Assembly: GCA_026874595.1 (NCBI GenBank)
Contig: CM049314.1
Span: 70,818,300 to 70,882,299, forward strand
Source of the DNA: Sipunculus nudus
Taxonomy: Eukaryota > Annelida > Sipuncula > Golfingiida > Sipunculidae
Direction: 5' to 3'
Length of the DNA: 64,000 nucleotides
This document shows, in pieces, positions 35,237 to 46,198 of this stretch. The translations under genes were made by a program, and so were the position numbers. Position 1 is the first letter of the stretch, and each line of letters starts with the position of its first letter. The notes below the pieces were generated by a model. That model ran no database searches and was not told the origin of the DNA. It saw only the letters and a program-made list of their open reading frames with translations.

Positions 35237-38200
35237 CCATGCAAGAAAGGCCCGTGTTAAAATCTTAAGGGATACCGGGGCAACCCAAAGCCTCGTTTTG
35301 AAATCTGTTCTTCCCTTCTCTAAAGAGAGTTACGCGGGGTGTTCAGTTCTAGTCCAGGGCGTTAATTCGGAATTTTTAGAAGTTCCATTACACAGAGTGA
35401 AACTAGAATCTGATTTAGTCTCTGAATTTGTAACTGTAGGAGTTTGTTCAAAGTTGCGAGTAGAGGGCGTTTCGCTCCTCCTAGGCAACGATTTAGCTGG
35501 TGACAGAGTGAAAATTGATCCCAGAATGACAAAATTGCCGAGCACTGATAGGGACACAGACCTGCTCCAGCAGGAGTTTCCGGGCGTATTTCCAGGCTGT
35601 GTAGTGACTCGAGCGATGAGTAAAAAGGCAAGTCTGAAACCAGCGAGTTCTGTACTTGACCTCTCGCAAACCTTTATGGCGCATTCAAACGATGACGTCA
35701 GTGGCTTAAAGCCCGTTACGCGAGTAAATATTAAATCGCCCGTATGTGACCCAAGTGGCACACCCAGTCCAAAGGACTCGACTACAAATGTAGTCCAGGG
35801 CAAACAGACCCTGAATAGAAATCTCCAAAGGAGTACAAACGGCGTGAAATCGCCTGATCAAAATGGGCATGAACAGTTAAAGAAGGATAGGAGTGTAAAG
35901 AATGTAGAAGTTAGCATGAAAACTGATGATTTGATAGCAATGCAAAAGAAAGATCCTGATATTGCCTCCCTTAGAGAAAATGCCTTGACTAAAGAGGAAG
36001 CAGATAAAGTTCCAACTTGTTTCACCTTACAGAATGATGTACTAGTCAGAAAATATAGACCTCCCACCATACCGGCGGACGAAACGTGGAAAACTCTTTA
36101 TCAAATTGTAGTTCCCCCCGAGTATCGCGCAGAAATCTTAAAACTTGCACATGATCATCCTATGGCAGGACATTTGGGTGTCAGGAAAACCAAACACAAA
36201 ATTCTCCAACACTTCTATTGGCCCAAATTAAAACGAGACGTGGCGAAATACTGTAAAACTTGTCATGTGTGTCAAATGATTGGAAAACCAACCCACCAAA
36301 TTAGTCCTGCGCCACTCTCGCCCATACCAACAACACATGATGCGTTTGAATCAATAATACTTGACTGTGTAGGACCGCTAAGAAAAACTAAACATGGCAA
36401 TGAATATGTTCTAACAATCATGTGTACTGCAACTAGATTTCCAGAAGCTATTCCTCTTAGAACTATATCTGCAAAGAAAATTGTTGAAGCTCTGGTTAAA
36501 TTTTTTACTACTTTTGGCTTACCAAGAACAATACAAACGGATCAAGGTTCAAATTTCATGTCAAATATATTTGCCCAGGTTATGGCAGAGCTAGGCATAA
36601 AACACTACAAATCCAGTGCCTACCATCCTGAGAGTCAAGGTGCTCTAGAGCGATTTCACCAAACTCTCAAAAACATGATTAGAGCTTATTGTCTTGACAC
36701 TGGGAACCAGTGGGATGAGGGTTTACCCTTTTTGATATTTGCAGCCCGAGAAGCAGTGCAAGAAAGCTTAGGGTTTAGCCCTTTTGAATAAGTGTATGGG
36801 CACTGTGTAAGAGGCCCCCTGGCGGTGTTAAAAGACACTTGGATGGAAAACAGTTCTCAAAGTAGCTTGTTAAAATATGTTCAGGAATTCAAGGAGAAAT
36901 TAAGTAGGGCAAATGAAATCGCCCAAGAACATTTAAAGAAAGCCCAAAACAAAATGAAAGTATGGTATGACAAAAAGACGACAAAAAGAGAATTTAAACC
37001 TGGTGATAAAGTTCTGGTTTTATTCCCAATTCCAGGACATCCCCTGCAAGCAAAATACTCTGGACCATACAAAGTTGTTGAGAAGAAATCAGATTTGAAT
37101 TATGTGATTGATACTCCTGATCGTAGAAAGTCGCAACAACTTTGTCATATAAATATGTTGAAAGAATATCATGACAGATCAGCGGAAACATGTCAAACTA
37201 GTCCTCCCCAAACAAACTTGGTACTCATTAAAGAAACTGAAAAAAATGCCGAGGATGTTCTCATGAAGAAAACTGAACATCCTGTAAAACTGAACAACTC
37301 TGATATTTTAAATAATTTAGATCAGAAATTGTCACATTTGGATTTCGATCAGTTATCAGAGTTGAAGAAAATCCTGCTAAATTACGACTCTTTATTTCCT
37401 GATGTCCCCAGTAGAACTAATGTACTACAGCATGATGTAGACGTAGGAGATGCTTCCCCTATTAAACAGGCACCATATAGAGCTGGTCCCCAAAAATTAC
37501 AAGCCATAAAGAATGAAATCAAGTATATGATAGAGAATGATATTATTGAAAACAGCAGTAGTGCCTGGAGTTCCCCATGTTTGTTGATAAAGAAGCCTGA
37601 TATGACCTACAGATTTTGTACAGACTATCGAAAAGTTAACACTGTAACAATAACAGATACTTACCCTTTGCCCAGAGTGGAAGATTGCATTGATAGGATT
37701 GGATCTGCTACGTATATTAGCAAGTTAGATCTGTTAAAAGGTTATTGGCAGGTACCTCTTACCGAACGGGCTAAGCAAATATCTGCGTTTGTAACGCCAA
37801 ACGGTTTGTTCCAGTACAAAGTTATGCCCTTCGGAATGAAAAATGCGCCAGCCTGCTTCATGAGACTTATGAATTGTGTATTATCTGGCTTAGATAACTG
37901 TACTTGCTATATTGATGATGTTGTTGTATACAATCACAATTGGGAAGATCATAAACAAAGTTTGGTAGAACTCTTTGAGAGACTGAAAAAAGCAGGATTG
38001 ACAGTAAATCTTGCCAAGAGTGATTTTTGTCGTGCAACTGTAACATATTTAGGGCACGAAGTAGGTCAAGGTTGTGTAAAACCAATTGCCAGTAAAGTAT
38101 CTGCTATCGTAGAATTTCCAGTTCCTACTAATCGCAAGGAACTAATGCGATTCTTAGGAATGACTGGGTATTACAGGAAATTTTGTCAAAACTTTGCAGA

Positions 38201-38714
38201 AGTTGTAAATCCGTTAACGGACCTATTGAAAAAGGACAGAAAATTCCATTGGAATAAAAACTGTCAAAATGCTTTTGAAAGAGCCAAAGCTATATTACAA
38301 AGTGCACCTGTGTTACAGGCTCCAAATTTTGATAAACCGTTTTCTCTCATGACGGATGCCAGCGATTGCGGTGTAGGCGCTGTGCTCATCCAAGACGATG
38401 ACTTTAACATAAGTCATCCGGTTTGCTACTATTCAAAGAAATTTTTACCTCATCAAAAGAATTATTCTACTATTGAAAAGGAAACCCTGTCACTATTGAT
38501 GGCGTTACAGCACTTTGAAGTATATTTGGGCTCTACGCCGTATGATATAACTGTTTATACAGATCATAATCCCATAACATTTCTTCATAAGATGAAGAAT
38601 AATAATCAGAGATTAATGAGATGGAGTCTAGCCCTGTCAGAGTTTAACCTAGTTATCAAACACATCAAGGGCTCCGATAACATAATCGCTGATACGTTAT
38701 CGAGACGTCATTAA
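35157..38714 (+). pseudogene. Pol of nested element: PR-IN-RT-RH, one in-frame stop
   Basis: The pol frame is +1 relative to gag and overlaps it by about 80 nt. Numbered from 35166: protease DTGA at 36-39; H2C2 finger about 329-369 (GHLGVRKTKHKILQHFYWPK, CKTCHVC); integrase core D400, D459, E495 with exact D-35-E spacing. A TAA at 36789-36791 interrupts FSPFE|VYGH, where family members keep a residue, usually Leu. After it come GPY (residue 91 of the second part), RT with D313 and YIDD 373-376, and RNase H with D522, E562/E564 and D591, ending TLSRRH at 38714. All catalytic residues are present, so only the single stop separates this copy from an intact frame. Confidence 0.9.
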
Positions 38715-38937
38715 TTTTGATCTGATGATTGACTCTTGTTATAGCCTCGGACATGTTTTGTCCTTTGGAAGAGTTGTATTACATATATTACATGTATTAA
38801 GATATTGCTGATTATACTATTTGTGATGATGATAATTAATTAGCTGTAAGAAGCATAGACTAATGCTTAAGATGTCGAACTACTCATATACTCGTCATAC
38901 AGTGCTAATGCTTTGCTCTCCTTACCTTCTTTCTTTT

Positions 38938-38948
38938 AAGGGTGGGGG
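38938..38948 (+). other. Polypurine tract of nested gypsy element
   Basis: AAGGGTGGGGG directly precedes the 3' LTR, the usual site of plus-strand priming. It has one T. Confidence 0.7.
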
Positions 38949-39683
38949 TGTTGCATGGACGTCACCCGGACATCGGAAGATGGCGCCACGAAGTGGTGTG
39001 GCCGCCCCCGTTTCCACGCTTATGGATCCACCCCGCTATCAGTGACTACTGACGCGCTTTTAGAAACATAAAAACTATTCTTGGACCATTCAGTACTGGT
39101 TTTGCAGTTCTGCCGGCGCTATCGTTTCTCTCAAGCAAAACCACAAACTTCTGCGGTTTTCACCCATTGTTGAAAACCTATAAAACGAACTCGCCTGCAG
39201 TACGAGGCGGGACTATTGACTTTGATACGCCACATTGCTGTTATCCCCGGGGACCGTGACCGTGGGCTCTTGGTCCCCAAGCCCACGGAATGCCATGAAC
39301 CACGCCATGAACTTTATTATTTAGGAAGAGGAGAGACGTTATGTTTGTTTGGTGCCACATGGATTAATACAGGACTTCAGTTTTTTGTGTGCCCGAATTA
39401 TGTGTTGATGATGGACTTCAGTTTCTCGTATACCGGATTCAGTTAAGTATTTCGTTACAGTTCGTTATTTAGAGACTCAGTTTTTCTTCAGAGACTTGGT
39501 TATGAATTACGTTATGTATTGACTATTATATTATTTGTGTACGATTGTAAATATTGTAATATAGTAATATAGTACTGTTTTTGCACCCATATTTTGGTTA
39601 CGTATTCATTTGAAGAGAACGTGTCTGAGCATATGTGTTACGGTTCGGCCTGAGTTGTTTGGGTGTGAAAAAGGACCGTAACA
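38949..39683 (+). repeat. 3' LTR of nested gypsy element
   Basis: 735 bp. By eye it is identical to the 5' LTR except for a T/G change (GAGACTTTA versus GAGACGTTA) and a G/T change (AGTTTTGTGTG versus AGTTTTTTGTG), which points to a very recent insertion. Confidence 0.95.
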
Positions 39684-39687
39684 TATT

Positions 39688-40135
39688 TAATAACGTTCAT
39701 GTATACACCTGATTTTTATTGGACATGATAACATGCTTACACCTGATCTGGTTAAATTGCATCCATATATGAGACTGAATAATGTAATAATGTAATTGAC
39801 CTTTATTAGTGAATACCTAAGTATAGGCACTCATCGGATACAGGGATGGTGAACCAAAGACTGAGAGAGGCGGTAAACATAATGCCTTAGAGTACAATCA
39901 TAGGTGATATTATTGAGAGATGGTGACCTGTGTTGGTCTGTTGTTATGGTGAAAACAAGGAACTGTGTTTTATTTCATATGAACTCTGTGAATCTCTCAA
40001 CTAACTATTTTCCATATTACCTATATTATGAACAAAGGAAAATACAGTAGAGATATATATGATAATTATCCTTAAAGTAAAGTAACATCACTCCTGACTA
40101 TAATACAACCATGTACTTGCTTCAGGGGGAGGTGA
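39688..40135 (+). other. 3' untranslated part of outer gypsy element, right of nested insertion
   Basis: Noncoding. It ends with the polypurine tract AGGGGGAGGTGA at 40124-40135, immediately before the 3' LTR. Confidence 0.75.
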
Positions 40136-40342
40136 TGTAGTGATCTCTGTTTGGAGAGTGTAAGGCATGCACTATATTGTAGTCATTGTGCGGAGGTTAG
40201 GTAACTTTCTCTTCCGGTTTAGTTAGAGACCTGGGCACATGGCGGGACCTCGTCTGTTGGCTGTGAATTAACCTTGTGAAGGACAAACAGAGTTTGGGGT
40301 GTGAACTGTATATATGTGGTGAGAAGGAAAGCAACCCTTATA
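40136..40342 (+). repeat. 3' LTR of outer gypsy element
   Basis: 207 bp, one substitution from the 5' LTR, followed by the AGTT duplication. Confidence 0.9.
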
Positions 40343-40346
40343 AGTT

Positions 40347-40640
40347 AGTTATTGTATATGGTATATTGTTGAGAGTGACAACCGCTGTCTCATTAGTACT
40401 TTGATTAATATATATGAGCAATATGTTTATATGAACAGGGAAATTGAGCTTGAAAACGTATCAGTCAAAAGTAGATTATGTTAAAAATATTGAACATTGA
40501 GTAGCAAAAAAGAAGGATAGATTACAGCTCCATTATTTGAAATGGGGACCAACTGAGAAAGATGATGACAATCGATTGTGAACATGACAATGCAATGTAA
40601 TAATACAAAATTTGTTATTCTTGGTAAAAAAAAAGTCGTT
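40347..40640 (+). pseudogene. LINE ORF2 C-terminus and 3' part, resumed after the gypsy insertion
   Basis: The frame that stopped at ISEL (27717) resumes with VIVYGILLRV, then KTYQSKVDYVKNIEH and LQLHYLKWGP. This is the charged C-terminal helix region of Tx1/L1-like ORF2. Several stops occur. The exact 3' end is unclear. Confidence 0.7.
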
Positions 40641-40659
40641 AGCACTGTAATTTGTAATG

Positions 40660-40840
40660 TCATATTTTAGATTATTTGTCTCATACAAAATCAAAGCAAG
40701 GCAAGGCATTACTTTGTACGCATGTAGTTGGCGGGAATAGCTCCTGCAGCCTTTGGACAACAAAGGTTTACACTGCTTTACATGTGTGAAAAATTATCCC
40801 AGCAAAACATGCGTACACGGGTACTGGGACGGACTATAGT
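40660..40840. repeat. Dispersed repeat, second diverged copy at 43225-43425
   Basis: Shared words are ATTTGTCTCATAC, GGAATAG(A)ATGGCTCCTGCA/GGAATAGCTCCTGCAGCCTTTGG and AAAACATGCRTAC. Class unknown. Confidence 0.5.
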
Positions 40841-40889
40841 ATAGGTGCATAATAGATCAATGTACGGGCTGAACACCAGCAAGTTAAGT

Positions 40890-41104
40890 TAGTTTAGCTC
40901 AGCTGACGTCTGACTATAAGCTGATAAGTTACCCGGTATATGTGCTATGGTTATGGTTCATCGTCCGTCCGTCCGGTAATTTCATGTTGAATAATTTAAG
41001 GGAATTTGGTACCAGGCTACCCTTGTCAAGTAGTTCGGTCCTTCCCACAGTGCCCAAACAGAAGAGATTCGTTTTGAGTAGAAACGACCTCTGGCGGAAG
41101 GGTG
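40890..41104. repeat. 5' end of the GCTCAGCTGAC element plus a second repeat
   Basis: TTTAGCTCAGCTGAC and the TCGTCCGTCCGTCCGG stretch match the left end of the element at 15721. From about 41030 another repeat follows, ending CGACCTCTGGCGGAAGGGTG at 41104. Its inverted relative lies at 44668-44780 (CACCCTTCCGCCAGAGGTCG). Confidence 0.55.
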
Positions 41105-41248
41105 GGCCGCCACACTATGACGACACCCATGATAACACGGCCAACACACTATGACGTCTAACACGGGTACACGGACACCTCACTATGACGACACCCACGA
41201 TAACACTATGATGACGCACACGGTAACACGGCCACATCTCTATGATCA
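41105..41248. repeat. 34-bp minisatellite, short block
   Basis: About four units of the same CACTATGACGAC...AACACGGCCAC repeat as at 23780-24525, at the opposite end of SLC16-like intron 2. The last units are irregular. Confidence 0.85.
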
Positions 41249-41492
41249 CCATTTGAGCTAAATGAATAATTTTTCTCTTATATTTAAAAGAACAAAACCA
41301 AAAACATTGCAATTTACAGAGTTATGTTCACGTGTATAATGTACTTCATATAGAATTTATTACCACACTTTCAGTTTATTCTGGTACTTCTACTTGTATC
41401 CGTTAATGTCGACAGGGATATATCAGCTTCCTCACAGTCATACTTTTTCGACACCATTTCAATCGTAAAACAGAAATGTAGTTCATATTTAC

Positions 41493-41636
41493 CTATCCCG
41501 ATGCCAATACAGCTAACTAGAACAGGGAATACGGGAGCAAAGTGAGGAATGACAAGACAGACTGATGCGAGGATCGACCCAAATATCGTCACGTTTTTCT
41601 CTCCGCACCTGGTAATCACTGGTCCCAGGAACAATC
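41493..41636 (-). CDS. SLC16-like exon 2 (TM2-TM4)
   Basis: Acceptor ATTTGTAG|GA and donor GGGATAG|GTAAAT, 144 bp, phase 1 to phase 1. It encodes GLFLGPVITRCGEKNVTIFG, then two hydrophobic helices and the glycine-rich GIGIG that in the family leads into TM4. Confidence 0.85.
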
Positions 41637-41663
41637 CTACAAATATTATAAACGATACACAAA

Positions 41664-41738
41664 ATATATATGTATATATATATATATATATATTATGTGT
41701 GTGTCTGTTTTTATGTATATATATATATATGTGTGTAT

Positions 41739-41795
<57 letters not shown>
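41664..41795. repeat. (AT)n/(GT)n microsatellite in SLC16-like intron 1
   Basis: AT tracts interrupted by TGTGTGTGTCTG and GTGTGTATG, lying between exons 41636 and 41943. ORFs across it are artefacts. Confidence 0.9.
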
Positions 41796-41799
<4 letters not shown>

Positions 41800-41942
41800 G
41801 AACTAAATCAAGGCACTGTCCAGGTCAAGCCTATGACGACATTTATGAAATACTAACCTATAACACACAATGTAGGTGATCATGTAATATGGCCGTTATT
41901 GCGGTATTACAGATTGCAGTGTATACATATATTTAAACCTAC

Positions 41943-42164
41943 CTGATAAAGCCTGAAAGACTAAAGGTAGCCAGAAGAAGATAATGACATCTGCCGTGCT
42001 TGCCTGGAAGTGATTTTCGAACTCGAGGGCGAACAAGACCGCAAGTCTATGATTTCCCATCTCAAGAAAGGAGACAAAAAAAGCAGCCACCAGAACGACA
42101 TAGGCGTATCCCTTATCTTTGTCTTCTTCCGAGAAATAACGTCTGTCCCTGACGGCCATCATGT
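41943..42164 (-). CDS. SLC16-like exon 1 of the coding region (TM1-TM2)
   Basis: It follows an acceptor (TTGTTTTCAG|AC), so a 5' noncoding exon lies upstream. The ATG at 42162-42160 is followed at once by a second ATG. The 73 full codons run MMAVRDRRYF ... FQALSG, with the TM1 signature area DKGYAYVVLVAAFF. The donor is TATCAG|GTAGGT, phase 1. Confidence 0.85.
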
Positions 42165-43200
42165 CTGAAAACAATGTGTCTGATAAAGTTAAGGTAAACT
42201 TTACAGCACGCGGTATTGTTATGTGCATGGTTTATTTCATCCAGAATAGAGACTGGGCCCTGATGTGTTTGGCTGGTGCAAAGTGTGACGTCACAGGAAA
42301 AATTTAGAAATGACTTAAATATAGCAATACAATTGATTTTATTCTTCCCTGAAAATTTAGGACTGACAGTATCAGGTATAATAAGCTTTCAATGAGATCT
42401 TGTTTTTTATACAACATAAGGAAATATCCCTCTGTGTGACGTCACTGCCGAGTTGACAGTACTCATAGGTGTGCCAAAAGTTTTTATCAAATCACACAAC
42501 CTCATGTTTTATTTTATGTGGAAATATAAATAGAAAAAAAAACTCCTCCAGGAATTGGGTTAAGTTCATGTTCAATCTATATTAATATTTTCATAGGAAA
42601 TTGTGTTATTAGACAACATAATGAAATTTGGAAAATGTTTGCTTGAGCGAAACGTGCGATGTGTGGCGTCTGCTGTATTTACTGCTAGATGATGTTTGTT
42701 GATTATTGACTCGCTTGGTAAATGCATATGTGTGTGTATCTATTTCATAACTGACGGTGATGATATTCACCCATTGTCACACTACTCCGCTGTGGTCTAG
42801 CCTTTGAAATACACTTTTTCAAATGTCGGAATGATGGCAAATGAATCCTAAGAAGAATGATTTTCCCATATTTTCCCATCCGTCTTGAGGAATTTCATAA
42901 AATCAACAGAAACGGCTAAGGTAGCCCAAACTCTTAGAGACTAGTACGGTGGACTCGGCCAATGTCAACCCGGCCCATGAAATACCCGTCCTGTGTAAGT
43001 CCCGTATATATATTACTTGACCTCACCACCAGAGCCCTTATGCCCCGCCCTTTTGACCTAATGATTCCAATGAGCCCCCAAAACGCTCCTACAGAAGGTT
43101 CCTTGCTGCAGCTATTTACAGGAAAATAATCACGCCACAAAGGTCGATGACGTAGACGTCGCACTGACTGACGTCATCATCTGTAATCGCTGCACTGTTG
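42165..43200 (-). promoter_or_regulatory. Upstream region of SLC16-like gene with CRE-type sites
   Basis: Three perfect TGACGTCA palindromes occur at 42286-42293, 42437-42444 and 43169-43176, with a near match GATGACGTAGACGTCG at 43146-43161. These are consensus CREB/ATF sites. The first coding exon starts at an acceptor, so the promoter and a 5' noncoding exon should lie in or beyond this stretch. No start site can be set. Confidence 0.4.
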
Positions 43201-44166
43201 AATATATCGCAGTCATTGTGGACCGTCTTGCTATATTTTGGATTTTATTTGTCTCATACGAAGACGTGCCATGCAGGTAAGACATTATTATTCACGTCGG
43301 AGGAATAGAATGGCTCCTGCAACCTTTGGCCTTAAACTTTTTTATATTTTTATACTGCCTCCTTTGTATAATAAAAATATCCATGAAAACATGCCGACAT
43401 GGATACTGGCACCGACTTCACGTGTTCTGTTTGGGAGAGATCTCCCAAATCTCGCAAATTATATTATGGTACGGTTAGCGACCTGATTTGCTGCATGGAA
43501 CAGCTGTGCCCATGATTATTCATTTAATAAATATACTATTAACGTCACGTTAAGTCCACGGTGAGGTCAATTGGTACTTGGTAGGACTGTTACGTTTCAC
43601 TAATGCATTGATTATATCGAGATACAAAGTGCGATACTCCATGTCTATACGTCAACTCATGGATTTCACCATCAAGTTATATCTGCCAATAATATTTGAT
43701 ACGGATGGCGAAGGTCAATGTCATGGGTTTTCAAACTCGTCCGAGGTAGAAACAATATAAATTTAAAATGTCATGATATTAGTATTTCAATTTTTTTTCT
43801 TTTTTCTCTTCTTCCCAAAAGGAAGGATATATTTAATACAGTTAAGACCATAACATTTTGGAAATTATTCTTAAGTCCACCATATTGATATGGGATCATT
43901 AGAAGAGTTCACCGTGTTAAGTGCATACAGGTGTGTCGAGCACCTGAAATTGACAAGTGCTTTGTAAGTTTCAGTGTCACAGCTGGGTTTGACCTCCCAG
44001 GCCATTTGTGTCCAGGCTCAGTGATGTTGATTGTGCTAACCTTCCTCGTATTAAATTGAATAATTATAGGCCAGAGATCATTTTTATGTAAACCATTTGT
44101 GCGCTGATGATTTTTTATGCTTATTTTGCCTTGGAAATACATTTGTATCTTTATCTAATGATATTC

Positions 44167-44213
<47 letters not shown>

Positions 44214-45299
44214 GCGTATATCTGAAATATATATTCACGGAATACAAAAAAAAATGAAAAAGGATATACAAATATATTTATATATTTTCATCTGTCCACC
44301 TATCCTCAAATCCGAACAACCATCCATCTATCCAACCATCTATCCACCCACCCATCCATCCATCCATCCATCCACGTAGATTTCAAACAACACAAACATC
44401 AGTTTAATGAAAAATGCATGAAATCGATAAATATTGATAGCAAATATTATGTATTTAATTAATGTACAGCTCTAAAAAATAATGAATAATAAAAAAGGGA
44501 TAAAATATTTCATTAAAGGTCAACTGAATAGACCCTTTTCCCAACACTTATATCTGTTTGCGACCAATGAAACCAAAAGTTCTGGTCCGTTATATGATTC
44601 TGTTATAACTTTATGATTCCATACATTACTGGCAGTTGATATACTCTTATAATGGTGGATCAAGAAGGTCAGCACCCTTCCGCCAGAGGTCGTGTATACT
44701 CGAAAAGAACTTCTTTCAGTGAGGCAGTTTGGGACGGTCCGGACAACTAGTCTCAACTGTCAAACCTTACAAACAAAATATGTTACATTTCAGAGGACAC
44801 CTGTTCACACCTATTTCACATGCGCGTGTTTGGAAAATACTACTTATTCCGTCAAGTCCTTGCCACCAAAAACCACCCATGTGTATGTTATTAATTCGCC
44901 TCGAAACAATTCTTATCCAACACACTTGAATGGACTACCTTGTCATCTGCACTACATTTATACAAAAGCCGCTGGTGCATTGTGGGGGTCAGATTTTGAC
45001 TCAAACAATTCCTAAACAGCAAAGTCGTACTCTTCCGAGCGACGTGCTATTGCCGAGCACTCGAGACCATCTGCCCCAGATACTGCTGAACGCCTCTTTC
45101 AACACTTTTCAGGCGGAAACTCGTATGGCAGGAGGAAGCTCGTCTGACAGGTTCCCGCTGGGAACTAAATCAATTCATATAAAATTAAAATTCAATATCG
45201 TAATCTTTATTGATTTTTTTTTCTTTTTTTTTTTTTTGATGCCTCAGAATATTTTTCTCTTTTTTCCAATGATTTTATTTTTCATCATCGACATCACAT
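43201..45299. other. Noncoding stretch with simple repeats
   Basis: No gene seen. It holds the second copy of the dispersed repeat (43225-43425), a pure (CT)n run at about 44170-44210, an (ATCC)n run at about 44345-44374, the inverted repeat end at 44668-44780 and a T-run near 45216-45238. Confidence 0.6.
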
Positions 45300-45574
45300 G
45301 AACTAATGAAATATATAATGTTTCAAAAGGTCATATATGCAGGGTTCGGTACGTGTTATGATATCAATAACATGTAATAGAATAAACTCACAATTTACAT
45401 TCAATATATATTTACAAAATTAACATCAAACCTTAATGTCTAGAATGATAATATAATATGCAACTCCACTTCAACTCAACTTCAACATGACGCTAACATA
45501 TTTCCAGCGAATATGAACATAATAAAATACAACTGAGTAATTAAACCAGGAACATTGAGCAGTTGGAAGGTATT
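45300..45574 (-). mobile_element. LINE 3' region, right-hand piece separated by the BEL insertion
   Basis: Continuation of the minus-strand LINE at 51812-52570 beyond the BEL element. It is mostly stop-rich and is taken as ORF2 end and 3' untranslated sequence. The assignment rests on the target-site duplication joining the two parts, not on protein similarity in this piece. Confidence 0.4.
45570..45574. other. Target-site duplication GTATT of BEL element
   Basis: GTATT here and at 51807-51811 flank the two LTRs exactly; 5 bp is usual for BEL/Pao. Confidence 0.9.
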
Positions 45575-45819
45575 TGTTGGGGACCACTCTCATAAGCCCA
45601 ACTTGGCGAGTTTAATCCAGGTCCATATGGAACACGGAGCCAACTACGACTTAGAAAATTCAATAGTGTTTATTCTGACTTCATTACAGGAGAGTATAAC
45701 AGAGAAATCATAACAGAATCAAAAAGGAAAAGTCACACCGTACCCGCGACGATAGTCACACCGTACCCGTGAAAAAAACCAAAGTAAATTACAGCTGTAT
45801 ATAACAGTCATCGCCAACA
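45575..45819 (-). repeat. 3' LTR of BEL element
   Basis: 245 bp. On the minus strand it is preceded by the polypurine tract AGGTGGGAGGAA (45831-45820). It contains a short internal duplication GTCACACCGTACCCG. Confidence 0.93.
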
Positions 45820-46198
45820 TTCCTCCCACCTGTTGGAGTGTACTCCAACACCTTTGTTTCAAATTAATCTAAACTTAAGTACACAATAGTTCGCAAAGTA
45901 CCTAGTCCTTATATACTTCTAAGAGCAGATCTAACAATGAAATATACCTTATTAGATAATGTCTGATATCTTGATACTCAGAAAATTACATGAAAATGAA
46001 CTTTTTATTATAACATCATATTCAGCGGATTTAAATTTCTAGTATAACCAATTAAAAAGTATTCATACTTTAGTAATACGTTAGTTGTACATCTTGTAGA
46101 TGCAAACAGCTCTACAATATTGTAGGTCTAATAAATACTCCAATACTAATGACAAGTTAAACAAAAGTCAAGTATATCCAAGAATTAAAGCATGAACT

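Larger units (their letters stand above)
32961..39683 (+). mobile_element. Ty3/gypsy element with integrase before RT (Gmr1-like), nested
   Basis: A 6723-bp element with 735-bp LTRs that differ at two bases, flanked by TATT/TATT. The internal order is gag, protease, integrase, GPY/F domain, reverse transcriptase, RNase H. In ordinary Ty3/gypsy elements IN follows RNase H. IN before RT is the Ty1/copia order, and among gypsy-like elements it is known from the Gmr1 group. RT and RNase H are clearly gypsy-type (YIDDVVVY; TDASDCGVGAVL). A single in-frame TAA in pol and a +1 gag/pol overlap are the only breaks seen. Confidence 0.9.
27718..40342 (+). mobile_element. Ty3/gypsy LTR retrotransposon with PHD finger (outer element)
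   Basis: It is bounded by 207-bp LTRs (27718-27924 and 40136-40342) differing at one base. Removing the nested element and its 4-bp duplication leaves 5.9 kb. The order is LTR, PBS, gag (CCHC knuckle), protease, RT, RNase H, PHD finger, H2C2 zinc finger, integrase, 3' region, polypurine tract, LTR. Its insertion split a LINE inside intron 2 of the SLC16-like gene. No envelope-like ORF was seen. The pol reading frame shifts four times, so this copy cannot make an intact Pol. Confidence 0.9.
20566..42164 (-). pseudogene. SLC16/monocarboxylate-transporter-like gene, five exons with an in-frame stop
   Basis: Exons 42164-41943, 41636-41493, 22771-22127, 21141-21016 and 20741-20566 join with every intron in phase 1 and GT-AG borders. 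They give 436 codons from the ATG at 42162, near the usual SLC16 length. The family moves monocarboxylates or related solutes across the plasma membrane with 12 helices. Diagnostic parts are the TM1 motif region DKGYAYV, the YKWRGALLILGG segment and the TM11-12 tail. A TAG at 22712-22710 replaces the basic residue that follows YFD in the conserved YFxKRRxLA motif. TM7-TM10 carry many unusual Arg/Lys residues, which also suggests relaxed constraint. Intron 2 is 18.7 kb and full of transposons. A real nonsense allele, a young pseudogene or an assembly error are all possible. Confidence 0.85.

Noticed and set aside
35330-35803. 157-codon minus-strand ORF
   Set aside because: It is antisense to the clear protease/linker frame of the nested gypsy Pol and has no domain.
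44107-44379. 90-codon ORF with Ser-Leu and Pro-Ser repeats
   Set aside because: It is produced by the (CT)n and (ATCC)n simple repeats.
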